The notes beneath the pieces are model-generated. The model was given only the letters and a program-made list of their open reading frames with translations, made no database searches and was not told the origin of the DNA. Made by a program: the position numbers and the translations under genes. Shown piece after piece: positions 26,722 to 34,927 of a DNA stretch of 40,914 nt. Positions within the stretch are counted from its first letter, which is position 1; the number at the start of each line of letters is the position of its first letter. This DNA is from an uncultured Vampirovibrio sp. (lineage in GTDB: Bacteria > Cyanobacteriota > Vampirovibrionia > Gastranaerophilales > Gastranaerophilaceae): contig CAJTXZ010000023.1 of assembly GCA_910583725.1 (NCBI GenBank), forward strand, positions 1 through 40,914. Direction: 5' to 3'.

Positions 26722-26732
26722 TTCTGACATTT

Positions 26733-28202
26733 TTATAATACATGCTGAAATATTTTTTGCAAGCCCAAAGGCACTTTTTTATCCAAAGCATCAGGAATAA
26801 TATAATCTTTTGTTAGTTCTTCATCCAAAACAATCTCGCTAAGTGCAAGCGCTGCCCGAATTTTAACCTCATCATCAATCTTTTTTATACCGTTGTCTAA
26901 AACCCCCCTGAATAGCCCGGGGAAAACAAGCGAATTATTTATCTGATTAGAAAAATCGCTTCTGCCGGACGCCGCAACAAGTGCCCCCGCCTGTATTGCA
27001 AGATTAGGCAATATTTCAGGCTCAGGATTTGCAATTGCAAAAACAACAGCGCCCCTGGCCATAGAAGATACCATATCAGGCGTAAGTACGCCCTTTGCGC
27101 TCACCCCAATAAATACATCAGCATCTTTTATTCCATCATTAAGTGTGCCCTTAAATCCTTCATAATTAGTAATCTCAGCCATTTTTTCAAGAGAAGAATC
27201 GTTCTCCTTTCGCCCTCTATACACACATCCAAATTTATCAAACATCAAAATGCCTTCTCCGCCAGGCTTTGAAGGATTTAACCTCTCCCGTATTTTAATT
27301 AAAAGCCTTGCAATAGCTTGCCCCGCAGCGCCTGCGCCGGAAAATACAATCTTAACAGAGCCTAAATCCTTACCTGCGACTCTTAAAGCGTTCAAAAGGC
27401 CTGCCAATACTACAATTGCCGTCCCGTGTTGATCATCGTGAAAAACCGGTATATTAAGTTTTTCAATCAAATAATTTTCAACCTCAAAACACCTTGGCGC
27501 ACAGATATCTTCAAGGTTTATCCCAGCAAAAGATTCTTCGAGCAAATATACAATACGTTCAATCTCAGACGGCACCTGTGTTTTAAGACACAATGGCATA
27601 GCATCCACCCCGCCCAATTCCTTGAATAACACAGCTTTGCCCTCCATAACAGGAAGCCCGGCCTCTGCCCCGATATTCCCCAATCCTAAGACTGCACTGC
27701 CGTCAGACACTATTGCAACAGGCTTTTTAACATCGCCATCAGCAATTTTTGTCTCTATAACTCCGCCAAAAAGCCTCCTCAATTCAACAGGCTCAAGCGT
27801 TTCTATATTCAAATCATCCGGAATTATGCACCCCTTGCTCATAACAGGTATATCCAAAGGCGCATTCCAAGGTCTGGAGTCAATTAAAGCCTTGTCCACC
27901 CCCATAAAATTAGGCATTATATTTTCAATGACAAAATCAATCTCATCCTTGCCCTCAGGCTTTATTTGCAAGGGATAAGCATCAGCATTATATGTTTTTT
28001 TAAGATATACAGCGCGTTTTAGGCTTTCTTTATAATTAAAAGATAATACAGCAATAGAATTCGACCTGTTTGTTAAATCAAAAACTTTATCATAATCTTC
28101 CTTAATTGCAAGCGAACTTTTCGCCACACCAGGCGTATAAACAAGCGCCAGCTTCTTCTTTGAATCAACCTGAACCTTAGGTATTATCTCAATCATTTCC
28201 AT
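26733..28202 (-). CDS. malic enzyme with internal partial duplication
   Basis: Oxidative decarboxylation of malate to pyruvate. The preferred start is the ATG at 28202, preceded by AGGAAG; an in-frame TTG at 28265 would add 21 residues. Malic signatures are YTPGVA, IVSDGSAVLGLGNIG, GLPVMEGKAVLFKELGGVDA, NLEDICAPRCFEVE, FHDDQHGTA and the nucleotide-binding FSGAGAAGQA. Between YTPGVA and VSDG lies an extra stretch of about 105 residues. It aligns with the following segment: RAVYLKKTYNADAYPL to KAVLFKELGGVDAMPL, and LDIPV to LNIPV. Removing it leaves about 383 residues, the usual short-form length. The cofactor cannot be decided. Confidence 0.85.
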   Translation of the reverse strand: MEMIEIIPKVQVDSKKKLALVYTPGVAKSSLAIKEDYDKVFDLTNRSNSIAVLSFNYKESLKRAVYLKKTYNADAYPLQIKPEGKDEIDFVIENIMPNFMGVDKALIDSRPWNAPLDIPVMSKGCIIPDDLNIETLEPVELRRLFGGVIETKIADGDVKKPVAIVSDGSAVLGLGNIGAEAGLPVMEGKAVLFKELGGVDAMPLCLKTQVPSEIERIVYLLEESFAGINLEDICAPRCFEVENYLIEKLNIPVFHDDQHGTAIVVLAGLLNALRVAGKDLGSVKIVFSGAGAAGQAIARLLIKIRERLNPSKPGGEGILMFDKFGCVYRGRKENDSSLEKMAEITNYEGFKGTLNDGIKDADVFIGVSAKGVLTPDMVSSMARGAVVFAIANPEPEILPNLAIQAGALVAASGRSDFSNQINNSLVFPGLFRGVLDNGIKKIDDEVKIRAALALSEIVLDEELTKDYIIPDALDKKVPLGLQKIFQHVL

Positions 28203-28391
28203 CTCTATTTCTTCCTGTTCCCCAAATAAAATCATTAATAAAGCAAGAAATTTAGTTTTACGCAAACAAAAGTTCTACACAGTAAAAAGTAAAAACCCTG
28301 CCCCTTATTTGCATTTCAATAAACACCGCACCAAATAACGGTACCGGTTTAAAAATATGTTAAGGAAAAACGCCCGCTATAAGCCAAAAAT

Positions 28392-28967
28392 CTACTTAGC
28401 CTCGTCATTTCCGCCGATAATAAGTTTCTTTATACTCTCCCTATACAAATAGAGCATATAAAGCGCTGAGATTGCACAATATATTGTATATGAAAGCGGA
28501 TTGTTAAACAAAAACATCAAGAAAGGCGCCAAAATTAGTGCAATAATTAAACCTATTAAATGTCTTTTTGCAACAAAGGCAATAGCGCCCCACACAGCAG
28601 CAAGTATAAGCGCAGCCTGCCAATTCAGTGCTAATATTGTGCCAAACAAAACAGCCAAAGGACTTGCCGTATTTCCGTTTGAAAATGCAGCCTTAGAGCT
28701 TCCGATGACCGCAAGAAGCGCTGCAGACATTATAAATACGCTCGCAGAGCCTATCTCCATCCTTGATAAAACCAGTGCTGTAAATATTACAACAATAGCA
28801 CCCTTTAAAATATCCGCTAAAGCCATAGCAAAAAGCCATTTTTTATTTGTTTCAGCCTTACAAAACAGTTTCTCCGTCGGAATCAGCCCGATAATAAATG
28901 ACACAAAAGCCGCCACAAAAATAATTATCGCATATTTTGCCTCAAAAGACAGTACAAAATCAGACAT
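28392..28967 (-). CDS. degenerate PlsY paralogue, catalytic motifs lost
   Basis: The 191-residue membrane protein is clearly related to the adjacent PlsY: GLIPTEKLF against GSIPTGYLI, ADILKGAIVV against LDALKGAIPV, and GTILALNWQAALILA against GTIIALNWQVGLILA. The three PlsY catalytic elements are gone. The block containing GSGSTGATN is deleted, GHSKPLF has become GSSKAAF, and KGGKSVASG has become GNTASPLAV. It is open over its whole length, has a good ribosome binding site (AAAAGGAGAA) and lies 16 bases after plsY. It looks like a maintained pseudoenzyme, perhaps a partner of PlsY, rather than a decaying pseudogene. Confidence 0.75.
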   Translation of the reverse strand: MSDFVLSFEAKYAIIIFVAAFVSFIIGLIPTEKLFCKAETNKKWLFAMALADILKGAIVVIFTALVLSRMEIGSASVFIMSAALLAVIGSSKAAFSNGNTASPLAVLFGTILALNWQAALILAAVWGAIAFVAKRHLIGLIIALILAPFLMFLFNNPLSYTIYCAISALYMLYLYRESIKKLIIGGNDEAK

Positions 28968-28983
28968 TTATTCTCCTTTTTAA

Positions 28984-29619
28984 TTATCTTACCTTGTTTT
29001 CTTCGCCCTTAACGAGCCTTTTTATGTTTTCTCTATGCAGATATGTTACATAAATAGCAGCAATTGTGCAATATAATATATATGCCCCAGGCGCCTTAAA
29101 TAATAACATCAAAAACGGTGATAAAATTAGTGCGACAATTGAGCCCACTGACACATACTTTGTAAAATAGGTTATAACACCCCAAACAAGAGCCAAAATA
29201 AGCCCAACCTGCCAATTTAGCGCAATGATAGTGCCAACACCAGATGCAACGGATTTTCCGCCCTTAAACTTCAAGAACAAAGGCTTTGAATGCCCAATTA
29301 TTACAAAAATCGCCGTTATAACAGCAAATATGCCAAAAACATTATAATCCGCGGACGTTAAAGACGCTATAAAAACTGGAATTGCACCCTTAAGGGCATC
29401 TAATAACATAACAATAAAAAACCATTTTTTGCCAAGCACCCTTTTTACATTTGTCGCTCCGGTAGAGCCTGAGCCGATTTCACGTATATCCTTGCCTGTC
29501 TTTGCCTTGACTATCAAATATCCTGTAGGAATTGAGCCTATTAAGTAAGCAGCAACTGCATAAATAAAAGCAATAACAGCTAATGCGCCAATCATACCCC
29601 AAGGGTTCATTGAAAACAT
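28984..29619 (-). CDS. plsY: glycerol-3-phosphate acyltransferase PlsY
   Basis: PlsY transfers acyl groups from acyl-phosphate to glycerol-3-phosphate, the first step of phospholipid synthesis, in the inner membrane. The 211-residue protein has the three family motifs: GSGSTGATNVKR, GHSKPLFLKFKGGKSVASG and the C-terminal YLHRENIKRL. It carries multiple transmembrane segments. The ATG lies 3 bases after the der stop and uses a G-rich ribosome binding site inside the der end. It is the active member of a tandem pair. Confidence 0.95.
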   Translation of the reverse strand: MFSMNPWGMIGALAVIAFIYAVAAYLIGSIPTGYLIVKAKTGKDIREIGSGSTGATNVKRVLGKKWFFIVMLLDALKGAIPVFIASLTSADYNVFGIFAVITAIFVIIGHSKPLFLKFKGGKSVASGVGTIIALNWQVGLILALVWGVITYFTKYVSVGSIVALILSPFLMLLFKAPGAYILYCTIAAIYVTYLHRENIKRLVKGEENKVR

Positions 29620-29622
29620 TAT

Positions 29623-30948
29623 TTATCCCCCCTTCTCTTTCCTCTCCCTGAATGACACCCTTATTGGCGTGCCAAAAAAGCCAAAAGCCTCGCGGAGTTT
29701 CTTTAACAGATATCTCTTATAAGAATCTTTAACTAAATCCTTATTATTTACAAATAATATAAAAGTAGGCGGCTTTGCCTTCACCTGGGTGGAATAATAA
29801 ATCTTTAGGAGCTTTCCCTTGATTGAAATTGGCGGATTTAGGGCTACAGCCTCATTTATAACCTTGTTTAAAAGCCCTGTCTGCACCCTTTTTGCTCTCT
29901 CAGTAGCAACCTCAATAGCCACATCAAAAATTTGATGTAATCTTTGCCCTGTTTTTGCACTTATAAAAATTTTCTTCGCATAGTTTAAAAACGGCGCATC
30001 TTCTTCTATTTGCTTTTCAAGTTTGTGCGTTTGCACATTCTTAATTAAATCCCACTTATTAAAAGCTACAATCAGCCCACATCCTGCTTCTTCAACGGTT
30101 TGCGCTATCTTTTTATCCTGGTCTGTAAGCCCTTCGACAGCATCTATCACAAGAAGCGCCACATCAGCCTCTCTAATAGCCCTTATGGCCCGATCAACCG
30201 CAAAAGCTTCAACACCGTAATCAACCTTTGATTTCTTCCTAATTCCTGCCGTATCCACCAAAACAAAGTCTCTGTCTTTGTACACAACCTCTGAATTAAT
30301 AGAATCCCTTGTAGTGCCTGAAACAGGAGATACAATCGCCCTGTTTTCATTAAGCAGATTATTTAATATAGAACTTTTTCCGGCATTAGGTTTTCCTACA
30401 ATGGCTATTTTTATTGTATCTTCATCCTCGTCTTCATCCTTTTTGCGCTCTAAATCTTTGGTGATTAAATCCAAAAGGTCTCCAACCCCGCCGGAACCAT
30501 GAAGTGCAGACACCGCCTGCGGCTCGCCAAGACCAAGAGCATAAAAATCAGCAGTATTGCCAATTTCAGACATAGAATCAACCTTGTTTGCAACAAGAAT
30601 TAATTCCTTGCCAGATTGCCTTAAAATATTAGCTATATCAGTATCATAGGGGCTTAATCCTGCCTTTGCATCCACAATAAAAAGTATTGTATCAGCCTCA
30701 TCCACAGCAAGCTTTGCCTGATTAAAAATATTATTTACAAACTCATCCTCATCATTGGTTACAATTCCGCCTGTATCAATCAATATAAACTCCTTGCCCT
30801 GCCAAGATGCGTCAAAATACACCCTATCCCTTGTTACACCGGGCATATCATCAACTATAGAGCGCCTTTCGCCCAATATTCTATTTATAAGAGTTGATTT
30901 TCCAACATTCGGACGGCCCACAACCGCCACAATTTTGCACTTTTTCAT
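29623..30948 (-). CDS. der: ribosome biogenesis GTPase Der (EngA)
   Basis: Der assists 50S subunit assembly. The 441-residue protein has two tandem GTPase domains. The first shows GRPNVGKSTL, DTGGI and NKVD; the second shows GKPNAGKSSI, DTAGIRKK and NKWD. A KH-like C-terminal domain ends in a basic REAFGFFGTPIRVSFRERK. AGGGGG precedes the ATG. It is followed by plsY, a pairing found in many bacteria. Confidence 0.97.
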   Translation of the reverse strand: MKKCKIVAVVGRPNVGKSTLINRILGERRSIVDDMPGVTRDRVYFDASWQGKEFILIDTGGIVTNDEDEFVNNIFNQAKLAVDEADTILFIVDAKAGLSPYDTDIANILRQSGKELILVANKVDSMSEIGNTADFYALGLGEPQAVSALHGSGGVGDLLDLITKDLERKKDEDEDEDTIKIAIVGKPNAGKSSILNNLLNENRAIVSPVSGTTRDSINSEVVYKDRDFVLVDTAGIRKKSKVDYGVEAFAVDRAIRAIREADVALLVIDAVEGLTDQDKKIAQTVEEAGCGLIVAFNKWDLIKNVQTHKLEKQIEEDAPFLNYAKKIFISAKTGQRLHQIFDVAIEVATERAKRVQTGLLNKVINEAVALNPPISIKGKLLKIYYSTQVKAKPPTFILFVNNKDLVKDSYKRYLLKKLREAFGFFGTPIRVSFRERKEKGG

Positions 30949-31439
30949 ACCCCCTATTGTATCATATAATTGTAATTAAAAATTTATTAAGTTTTGTAAA
31001 CTTTTACATGAAACCTCTGTCAAGCCTTTGTTCAGGGGCCTTTTCAAAAAACAATAACATTTTTATTAACTTTTGTAAAAAATAGAAATTAGCGGCAATT
31101 TATATTCAGCTCACGCCTTTTATAGACCCAATACATAAAAACAAAGGAGCAAAAATGTAAATCCGCTCAAAGACTGGCACCATATAGCGCTTCCTAAAAA
31201 TAAACAAGACCATAACACGCAATTTATTGACACAGTTTTTTACATTAAAAAATGGTGGCAAAAAATAAAAATATTCACATACGGCAATAACAACAGAAGC
31301 CATACAGCAGGCCATAGAACATACAATATTAAAGAAATCTTAACATTTCTTCACATTTTAGCAAAAAATTTTATTTACATGTTTTGAGTATGTAAAAATT
31401 ACCGGCAAAGCCCTATAAAATTGTGTAATAACCCGGCCA
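30949..31439. other. AT-rich divergent intergenic region
   Basis: This region separates der (minus) from the small gene at 31559 (plus). No supported gene is present. A 69-codon minus-strand frame at 31106-31315 has no ribosome binding site and an odd composition. At 31021-31050 a CCTCTG/CAGGGG stem-loop is followed by CCTTTT. Near 31143 an AAAGGAGC sits 4 bases before ATG TAA, a start immediately followed by a stop. Confidence 0.4.
31374..31396. promoter_or_regulatory. inverted repeat upstream of small-gene promoter
   Basis: TTTACAT and ATGTAAA form a perfect 7-base inverted repeat separated by 9 bases. It ends 43 bases before the -35 box at 31440. The spacing suits an activator or repressor operator, but no regulator is known. 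Confidence 0.3.
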
Positions 31440-31468
31440 TTGACAAAAATAATTGTTTTTATTACAAT
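31440..31468 (+). promoter_or_regulatory. near-consensus sigma70 promoter
   Basis: TTGACA (31440-31445) and TACAAT (31463-31468) are separated by exactly 17 bases. It is the best promoter match in the window. It would start transcription near 31475 and produce a leader of about 85 bases, with a 7-bp AAATCTT/AAGATTT hairpin at 31480-31498, ahead of the small gene at 31559. Confidence 0.75.
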
Positions 31469-31558
31469 TGTAGGGCTAAAAATCTTATAACAAGATTTAA
31501 AAGCCGGAAAAGTCCAACACCACAGGGACATAAAGTGGGAAAGACAAGGAGGTTAAAA

Positions 31559-31756
31559 ATGATTCAACCAATTACCTCACATCAGGCCATAGCAGGCGCC
31601 ACAAGGGTTACAAACCCTGTAACATTCGGCGCAAGAAGAGCCCAGACCTATCAAAATCAGCTAAACAGATTTGAAAAAGGTGAAAAATTAAATATCAATT
31701 GCTGTGGCACGAGAGAATACAGTGTTTGCGGGCAAAAGCTGAACTATTTAGCTTAA
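31559..31756 (+). CDS. small cysteine-containing protein of unknown function
   Basis: The 65-residue product begins MIQPITSHQAI and contains NPVTFGARRAQ and two cysteine sites, NCCG and VCGQK. It is basic with no signal peptide or membrane segment. An AAGGAGG ribosome binding site ends 6 bases before the ATG; a longer open frame from 31421 starts upstream of the transcription start and is not credible. It has its own strong promoter and an intrinsic terminator, so it is a one-gene unit expected to be highly expressed. The three cysteines could bind metal, but this is speculation. Confidence 0.7.
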   Translation: MIQPITSHQAIAGATRVTNPVTFGARRAQTYQNQLNRFEKGEKLNINCCGTREYSVCGQKLNYLA

Positions 31757-31779
31757 GAAACGCGGTATTAAAGGAAATC

Positions 31780-31817
31780 AGACGTTTTACAATTTTTAAT
31801 TGCAAGGCGTCTTTTTT
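31780..31817 (+). terminator. intrinsic terminator after the small gene
   Basis: AGACG pairs with CGTCT and the stem continues inward (TTTT with AAGG, then CAATT with AATTG) to a 3-base loop, followed by a run of T. It begins 23 bases after the stop codon. Its 3' arm overlaps the probable -35 box of ribE. Confidence 0.8.
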
Positions 31818-31828
31818 AATGCTAGATT
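31800..31828 (+). promoter_or_regulatory. probable ribE promoter giving a leaderless transcript
   Basis: TTGCAA (31800-31805) and TAGATT (31823-31828) are 17 bases apart. The -10 box ends 6 bases before the ribE ATG, so transcription would start at or next to the start codon. No ribosome binding site precedes ribE. The same TTGCAA-17 arrangement precedes mlaE. Confidence 0.45.
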
Positions 31829-31834
31829 TTACTT

Positions 31835-32491
31835 ATGTTTACAGGAATTATTCAACATATCGGTGAAATTTCAGACATAAAAACTTCCACGGAAGGAAAA
31901 ACTATCTCCATAACCGTTGACCCTAAGGGTTTTGAGGGCTTTGAAGATGTCAAAATAGGCGATTCTATTGCAATTAACGGACTTTGCACAACGGTAGTTT
32001 CGCGCTCTGAAAGGGCTTTCAGCGTGAATTTAATGAATAATAGCCTAAAACGCAGTAGCCTTGGACATTTATCCCGTAAAAATCGTGTAAACCTTGAATT
32101 AGCAATGGGTTTAAAAAACAGGTTTGACGGACACATAGTCCAGGGCCACATTGACAGCGTGGGGATAGTCCAAAAAATAATCCCGGACGGCTTTTCCAGA
32201 ATTTTTTCAATAAAATGCGATACAAGGTATGTCGTTGAAAGGGGCTCAATCACAGTAAACGGCGTAAGTTTAACCGTGTCAAATGTGCAAAATAGCCTCA
32301 TAGAGGTAAGTTTAATACCCCACACGCTAAAAAATACGACATTTCAATTTTTACAAGAAGGTGATTTTTTGAACGTAGAATACGATATTTTAGCAAAATA
32401 TATTGAAAAATTCACACTTTTAAAAGATAATGCAAACAAAACAAAAATTTCAAAAATCGATGAAAATTTTTTGATTGAAAATGGCTTCTGA
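31835..32491 (+). CDS. ribE: riboflavin synthase, alpha chain
   Basis: Dismutates two 6,7-dimethyl-8-ribityllumazines into riboflavin. The 218-residue protein begins with the invariant MFTGIIQHIGEI and has two lumazine-binding repeats: GDSIAINGLCTTV and SLKRSSLG in the first, VQGHIDSVG, GSITVNGVSLTV and IPHTLKNTT in the second. It has no Shine-Dalgarno sequence and probably a leaderless message. No FMN riboswitch is visible. ribBA follows after 42 bases; ribD and ribH are not in the window. Confidence 0.96.
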   Translation: MFTGIIQHIGEISDIKTSTEGKTISITVDPKGFEGFEDVKIGDSIAINGLCTTVVSRSERAFSVNLMNNSLKRSSLGHLSRKNRVNLELAMGLKNRFDGHIVQGHIDSVGIVQKIIPDGFSRIFSIKCDTRYVVERGSITVNGVSLTVSNVQNSLIEVSLIPHTLKNTTFQFLQEGDFLNVEYDILAKYIEKFTLLKDNANKTKISKIDENFLIENGF

Positions 32492-32533
32492 ACCCGCTTA
32501 TAACAAGGGTTTTAGACTGCAAAGGGAGGAATA

Positions 32534-33793
32534 ATGACAAAATTTAACACAATAGATGAAGCGATAGAAGATTTTAAAGCCGGAAAACCAGTCATAGTGG
32601 CCGATGACGAGGATAGGGAAAACGAAGGCGACTTAATACTTCCGGCCGATTTTGTTACCCCAGAATGGATAAATTTTATGGTAACCCATTGCAGAGGGCT
32701 TGTTTGCCACGCTATAACATCTGAAATCGCAGACAGGGTGGGCATTTCACCGATGGTAGAACATAATACCGATGTCAAAGGCACAAATTTTACACAAAGT
32801 GTTGACGCAGACCCGAAATACGGCACCACAACAGGGATTTCGGCCTTTGACAGAGCAAAAACTATACAGGTAATAATTGATAAAGCCTCACAGGCAAAGG
32901 ATTTACGCCGCCCGGGGCACATTTTTCCCCTGATAGCAAGGGGTGGCGGAGTTCTAAAACGAGCCGGACACACTGAAACAGCGGTAGATTTGGCCCGATT
33001 AGCGGGCCTCACGCCCTCTGGCGTAATTTGTGAGATCTTAAACCCGGATGGCACAATGGCAAGGCGCGATGAGCTGTTTCAATTTGCTAAAACCCACTCT
33101 ATAAAGCTAATTACGGTAGCCGATTTAATTAAATACCGCATGAAGACTGAACGCCACGTTAAAAGAATGGTCCAAACCCACTTGCCAACTGAGTTTGGAC
33201 AGTTTGAAATATACGGATATCTTGATGAATTAACAGGAGTAGAGCATGTTGCACTCATAAAAGATGATGGCTCAAGCAAAACACCAATCGTCAGAATGCA
33301 CTCCCAGTGCCTCACAGGGGATATTTTTCACAGCTTAAAATGCGACTGCAATCAGCAACTTTTAGATTCCCTAAAACTTATTAATGACTGCGGAAAAGGC
33401 GCTCTGGTCTACATTACAGACCATGAAGGCAGAGGAATTGGCCTCATTAACAAGCTTAAGGCCTATAAACTGCAGGAAAAAGGTCAGGACACAATAGAAG
33501 CAAATATTTCACTGGGGTTTAAGAGCGATTTAAGAGACTACGGCACAGGGGCGCAAATCCTTGTAGATATTGGCTATCAGGAGTTTAAGCTTATTACAAA
33601 TAATCCGACAAAAATTATAGGGCTTGAAGGTTATGGGCTCAAAATTGTTGACAGAGTAGGAATTCCGCCAAAAATTAACCAATTTAACAAAAGATACATC
33701 GAAACAAAAAAACAAAAAATGCACCACTTGTATGCTGCAGAAGACAATACCGCAAAAATTCCCGCAAATCCTGTCATAGAGCACATTTCATAA
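32534..33793 (+). CDS. ribBA: bifunctional DHBP synthase / GTP cyclohydrolase II
   Basis: Supplies both precursors of riboflavin: 3,4-dihydroxy-2-butanone 4-phosphate and the pyrimidine from GTP. The 419-residue protein has an N-terminal RibB domain (about 1-200; DDEDRENEGDLI, RRPGHIFPL, GHTETAVDL) and a C-terminal RibA domain (about 205-400; RMHSQCLTGDIFHSLKCDC with the zinc cysteines, DHEGRGIGL, YGTGAQIL). AAAGGGAGGAATA gives a strong ribosome binding site, unlike ribE upstream. Confidence 0.97.
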   Translation: MTKFNTIDEAIEDFKAGKPVIVADDEDRENEGDLILPADFVTPEWINFMVTHCRGLVCHAITSEIADRVGISPMVEHNTDVKGTNFTQSVDADPKYGTTTGISAFDRAKTIQVIIDKASQAKDLRRPGHIFPLIARGGGVLKRAGHTETAVDLARLAGLTPSGVICEILNPDGTMARRDELFQFAKTHSIKLITVADLIKYRMKTERHVKRMVQTHLPTEFGQFEIYGYLDELTGVEHVALIKDDGSSKTPIVRMHSQCLTGDIFHSLKCDCNQQLLDSLKLINDCGKGALVYITDHEGRGIGLINKLKAYKLQEKGQDTIEANISLGFKSDLRDYGTGAQILVDIGYQEFKLITNNPTKIIGLEGYGLKIVDRVGIPPKINQFNKRYIETKKQKMHHLYAAEDNTAKIPANPVIEHIS

Positions 33794-33810
33794 AATAAAC
33801 CAAAAAATAT

Positions 33811-33840
33811 TTGTTAATTTTGTTAAGTTTATGATATAAT
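33811..33840 (+). promoter_or_regulatory. sigma70-type promoter upstream of the GNAT gene
   Basis: TTGTTA (33811-33816) and a perfect TATAAT (33835-33840) are 18 bases apart. Transcription would begin about 35 bases before the ATG at 33884. Confidence 0.6.
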
Positions 33841-33883
33841 CAACTTAAATTTTATTCTACCGGAAGGATAAATACCCTAAAAT

Positions 33884-34864
33884 ATGTATCAGGCACAGGT
33901 TTTAGACGAAAAATACTTCAAAATATTTGGCGGCGTTTACAATGATTTTCGAAAAAAATGCCGGCAAGACTACAAGTTTGAGCTTGATCCTTTAGAGTAC
34001 AATGATTTTGTTGAATATTTTGCAAAAGGGCTCCTCGGGTGCATTTTGCTTCTTGAAGATGACATCCCCACGGGCTTTTTAGCCTATTCGCCAGCACTTG
34101 AGGATGCTATTGAATTATATGTCATCCACTGCCTTGGAAATGAGAATATATCTGAAAAAAAGGTCTGTCTCCTTCAAAAATTTCTTGAGGTTACTAAAGA
34201 AAAAAGGCAAAAAGCGCTTGTAAGCTACCCTATGCTTGGCACACAGACAGCTTTTAAGGATAAAGCTGCAAAACTCGGCTTTAAATTTATAGATTTATCT
34301 GTGCTTGTTTTTGATATAAATGACAAAAAAGTTTTAAAAGAATTTGAGCAGATAAAATTTACAGACCTCCCAATCGGCTATAAATGCACGCCCTACAGGG
34401 ATGTTTACTTTGACGAAGTGGTTAATGTTGCCTATGAAGCCTTCAAAGACTCTTCCGACCTGAATTTTGACCCCAGATTCAAGACTATTGAAGGGGTTCG
34501 GGATATAATCGAAAAGATCACAAATTCAATTTACGGAAAATTTCTGCCCCAATGCTCAAAAGTGTTATTGGCTGAAAGCCAGGTGGCAGGCTTCGCTTTT
34601 GCAAATATTACGGGCGATTATATAGGTAATATCCCGCTTGTAGGCATTATTCCAGAGCACAGAGGCCTGAATCTGTCGAAAGTAATGTTAAAAGGCGTTC
34701 TTGAAGATGTAATAAAACTTAACAAATCCGGTTTTGTAAATTTACAGGAAGTAAATGTAAGCGCCGATACCGCAAATGAAAGTGCCTGCAAAATGTACCT
34801 GCACACGGGTTTTAGGGAATCATACACTTATCCTCAGGCTTATTTGCCAAAAACAGGCGGTTAA
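33884..34864 (+). CDS. tandem GNAT-type N-acetyltransferase
   Basis: The 326-residue protein appears to hold two GNAT folds, one in each half. The C-terminal half has the clear acetyl-CoA-binding pattern VGIIPEHRGLNLSKVML followed by VNVSADTANESACKMYLHTGF. The N-terminal half is more diverged and may be structural, as in mycothiol-synthase-like double-GNAT proteins. GGAAGGA lies about 16 bases upstream of the ATG, farther than usual. The acceptor substrate cannot be told from sequence. Confidence 0.75.
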   Translation: MYQAQVLDEKYFKIFGGVYNDFRKKCRQDYKFELDPLEYNDFVEYFAKGLLGCILLLEDDIPTGFLAYSPALEDAIELYVIHCLGNENISEKKVCLLQKFLEVTKEKRQKALVSYPMLGTQTAFKDKAAKLGFKFIDLSVLVFDINDKKVLKEFEQIKFTDLPIGYKCTPYRDVYFDEVVNVAYEAFKDSSDLNFDPRFKTIEGVRDIIEKITNSIYGKFLPQCSKVLLAESQVAGFAFANITGDYIGNIPLVGIIPEHRGLNLSKVMLKGVLEDVIKLNKSGFVNLQEVNVSADTANESACKMYLHTGFRESYTYPQAYLPKTGG

Positions 34865-34927
34865 CAAAACTTAAAAATACTTCTGCCGAAGTGCTCTACA
34901 GATTTAAATTTTAATGGAGAATAAAGA

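Noticed and set aside
28280..28330. FMN riboswitch core (GGGGCAGGGT on the minus strand)
   Set aside because: Only ten bases match; the rest of the RFN element is missing, and the downstream gene is a malic enzyme. The rib genes at 31835-33793 have no such element either.
31137..31160. Start-stop minimal reading frame (ATG TAA after AAAGGAGC)
   Set aside because: The signal is well spaced, but one instance in AT-rich intergenic DNA is easily chance and nothing downstream appears to depend on it.
31106..31315. 69-residue minus-strand protein
   Set aside because: No ribosome binding site, promoter or recognisable pattern, and it lies in an AT-rich divergent intergenic region.
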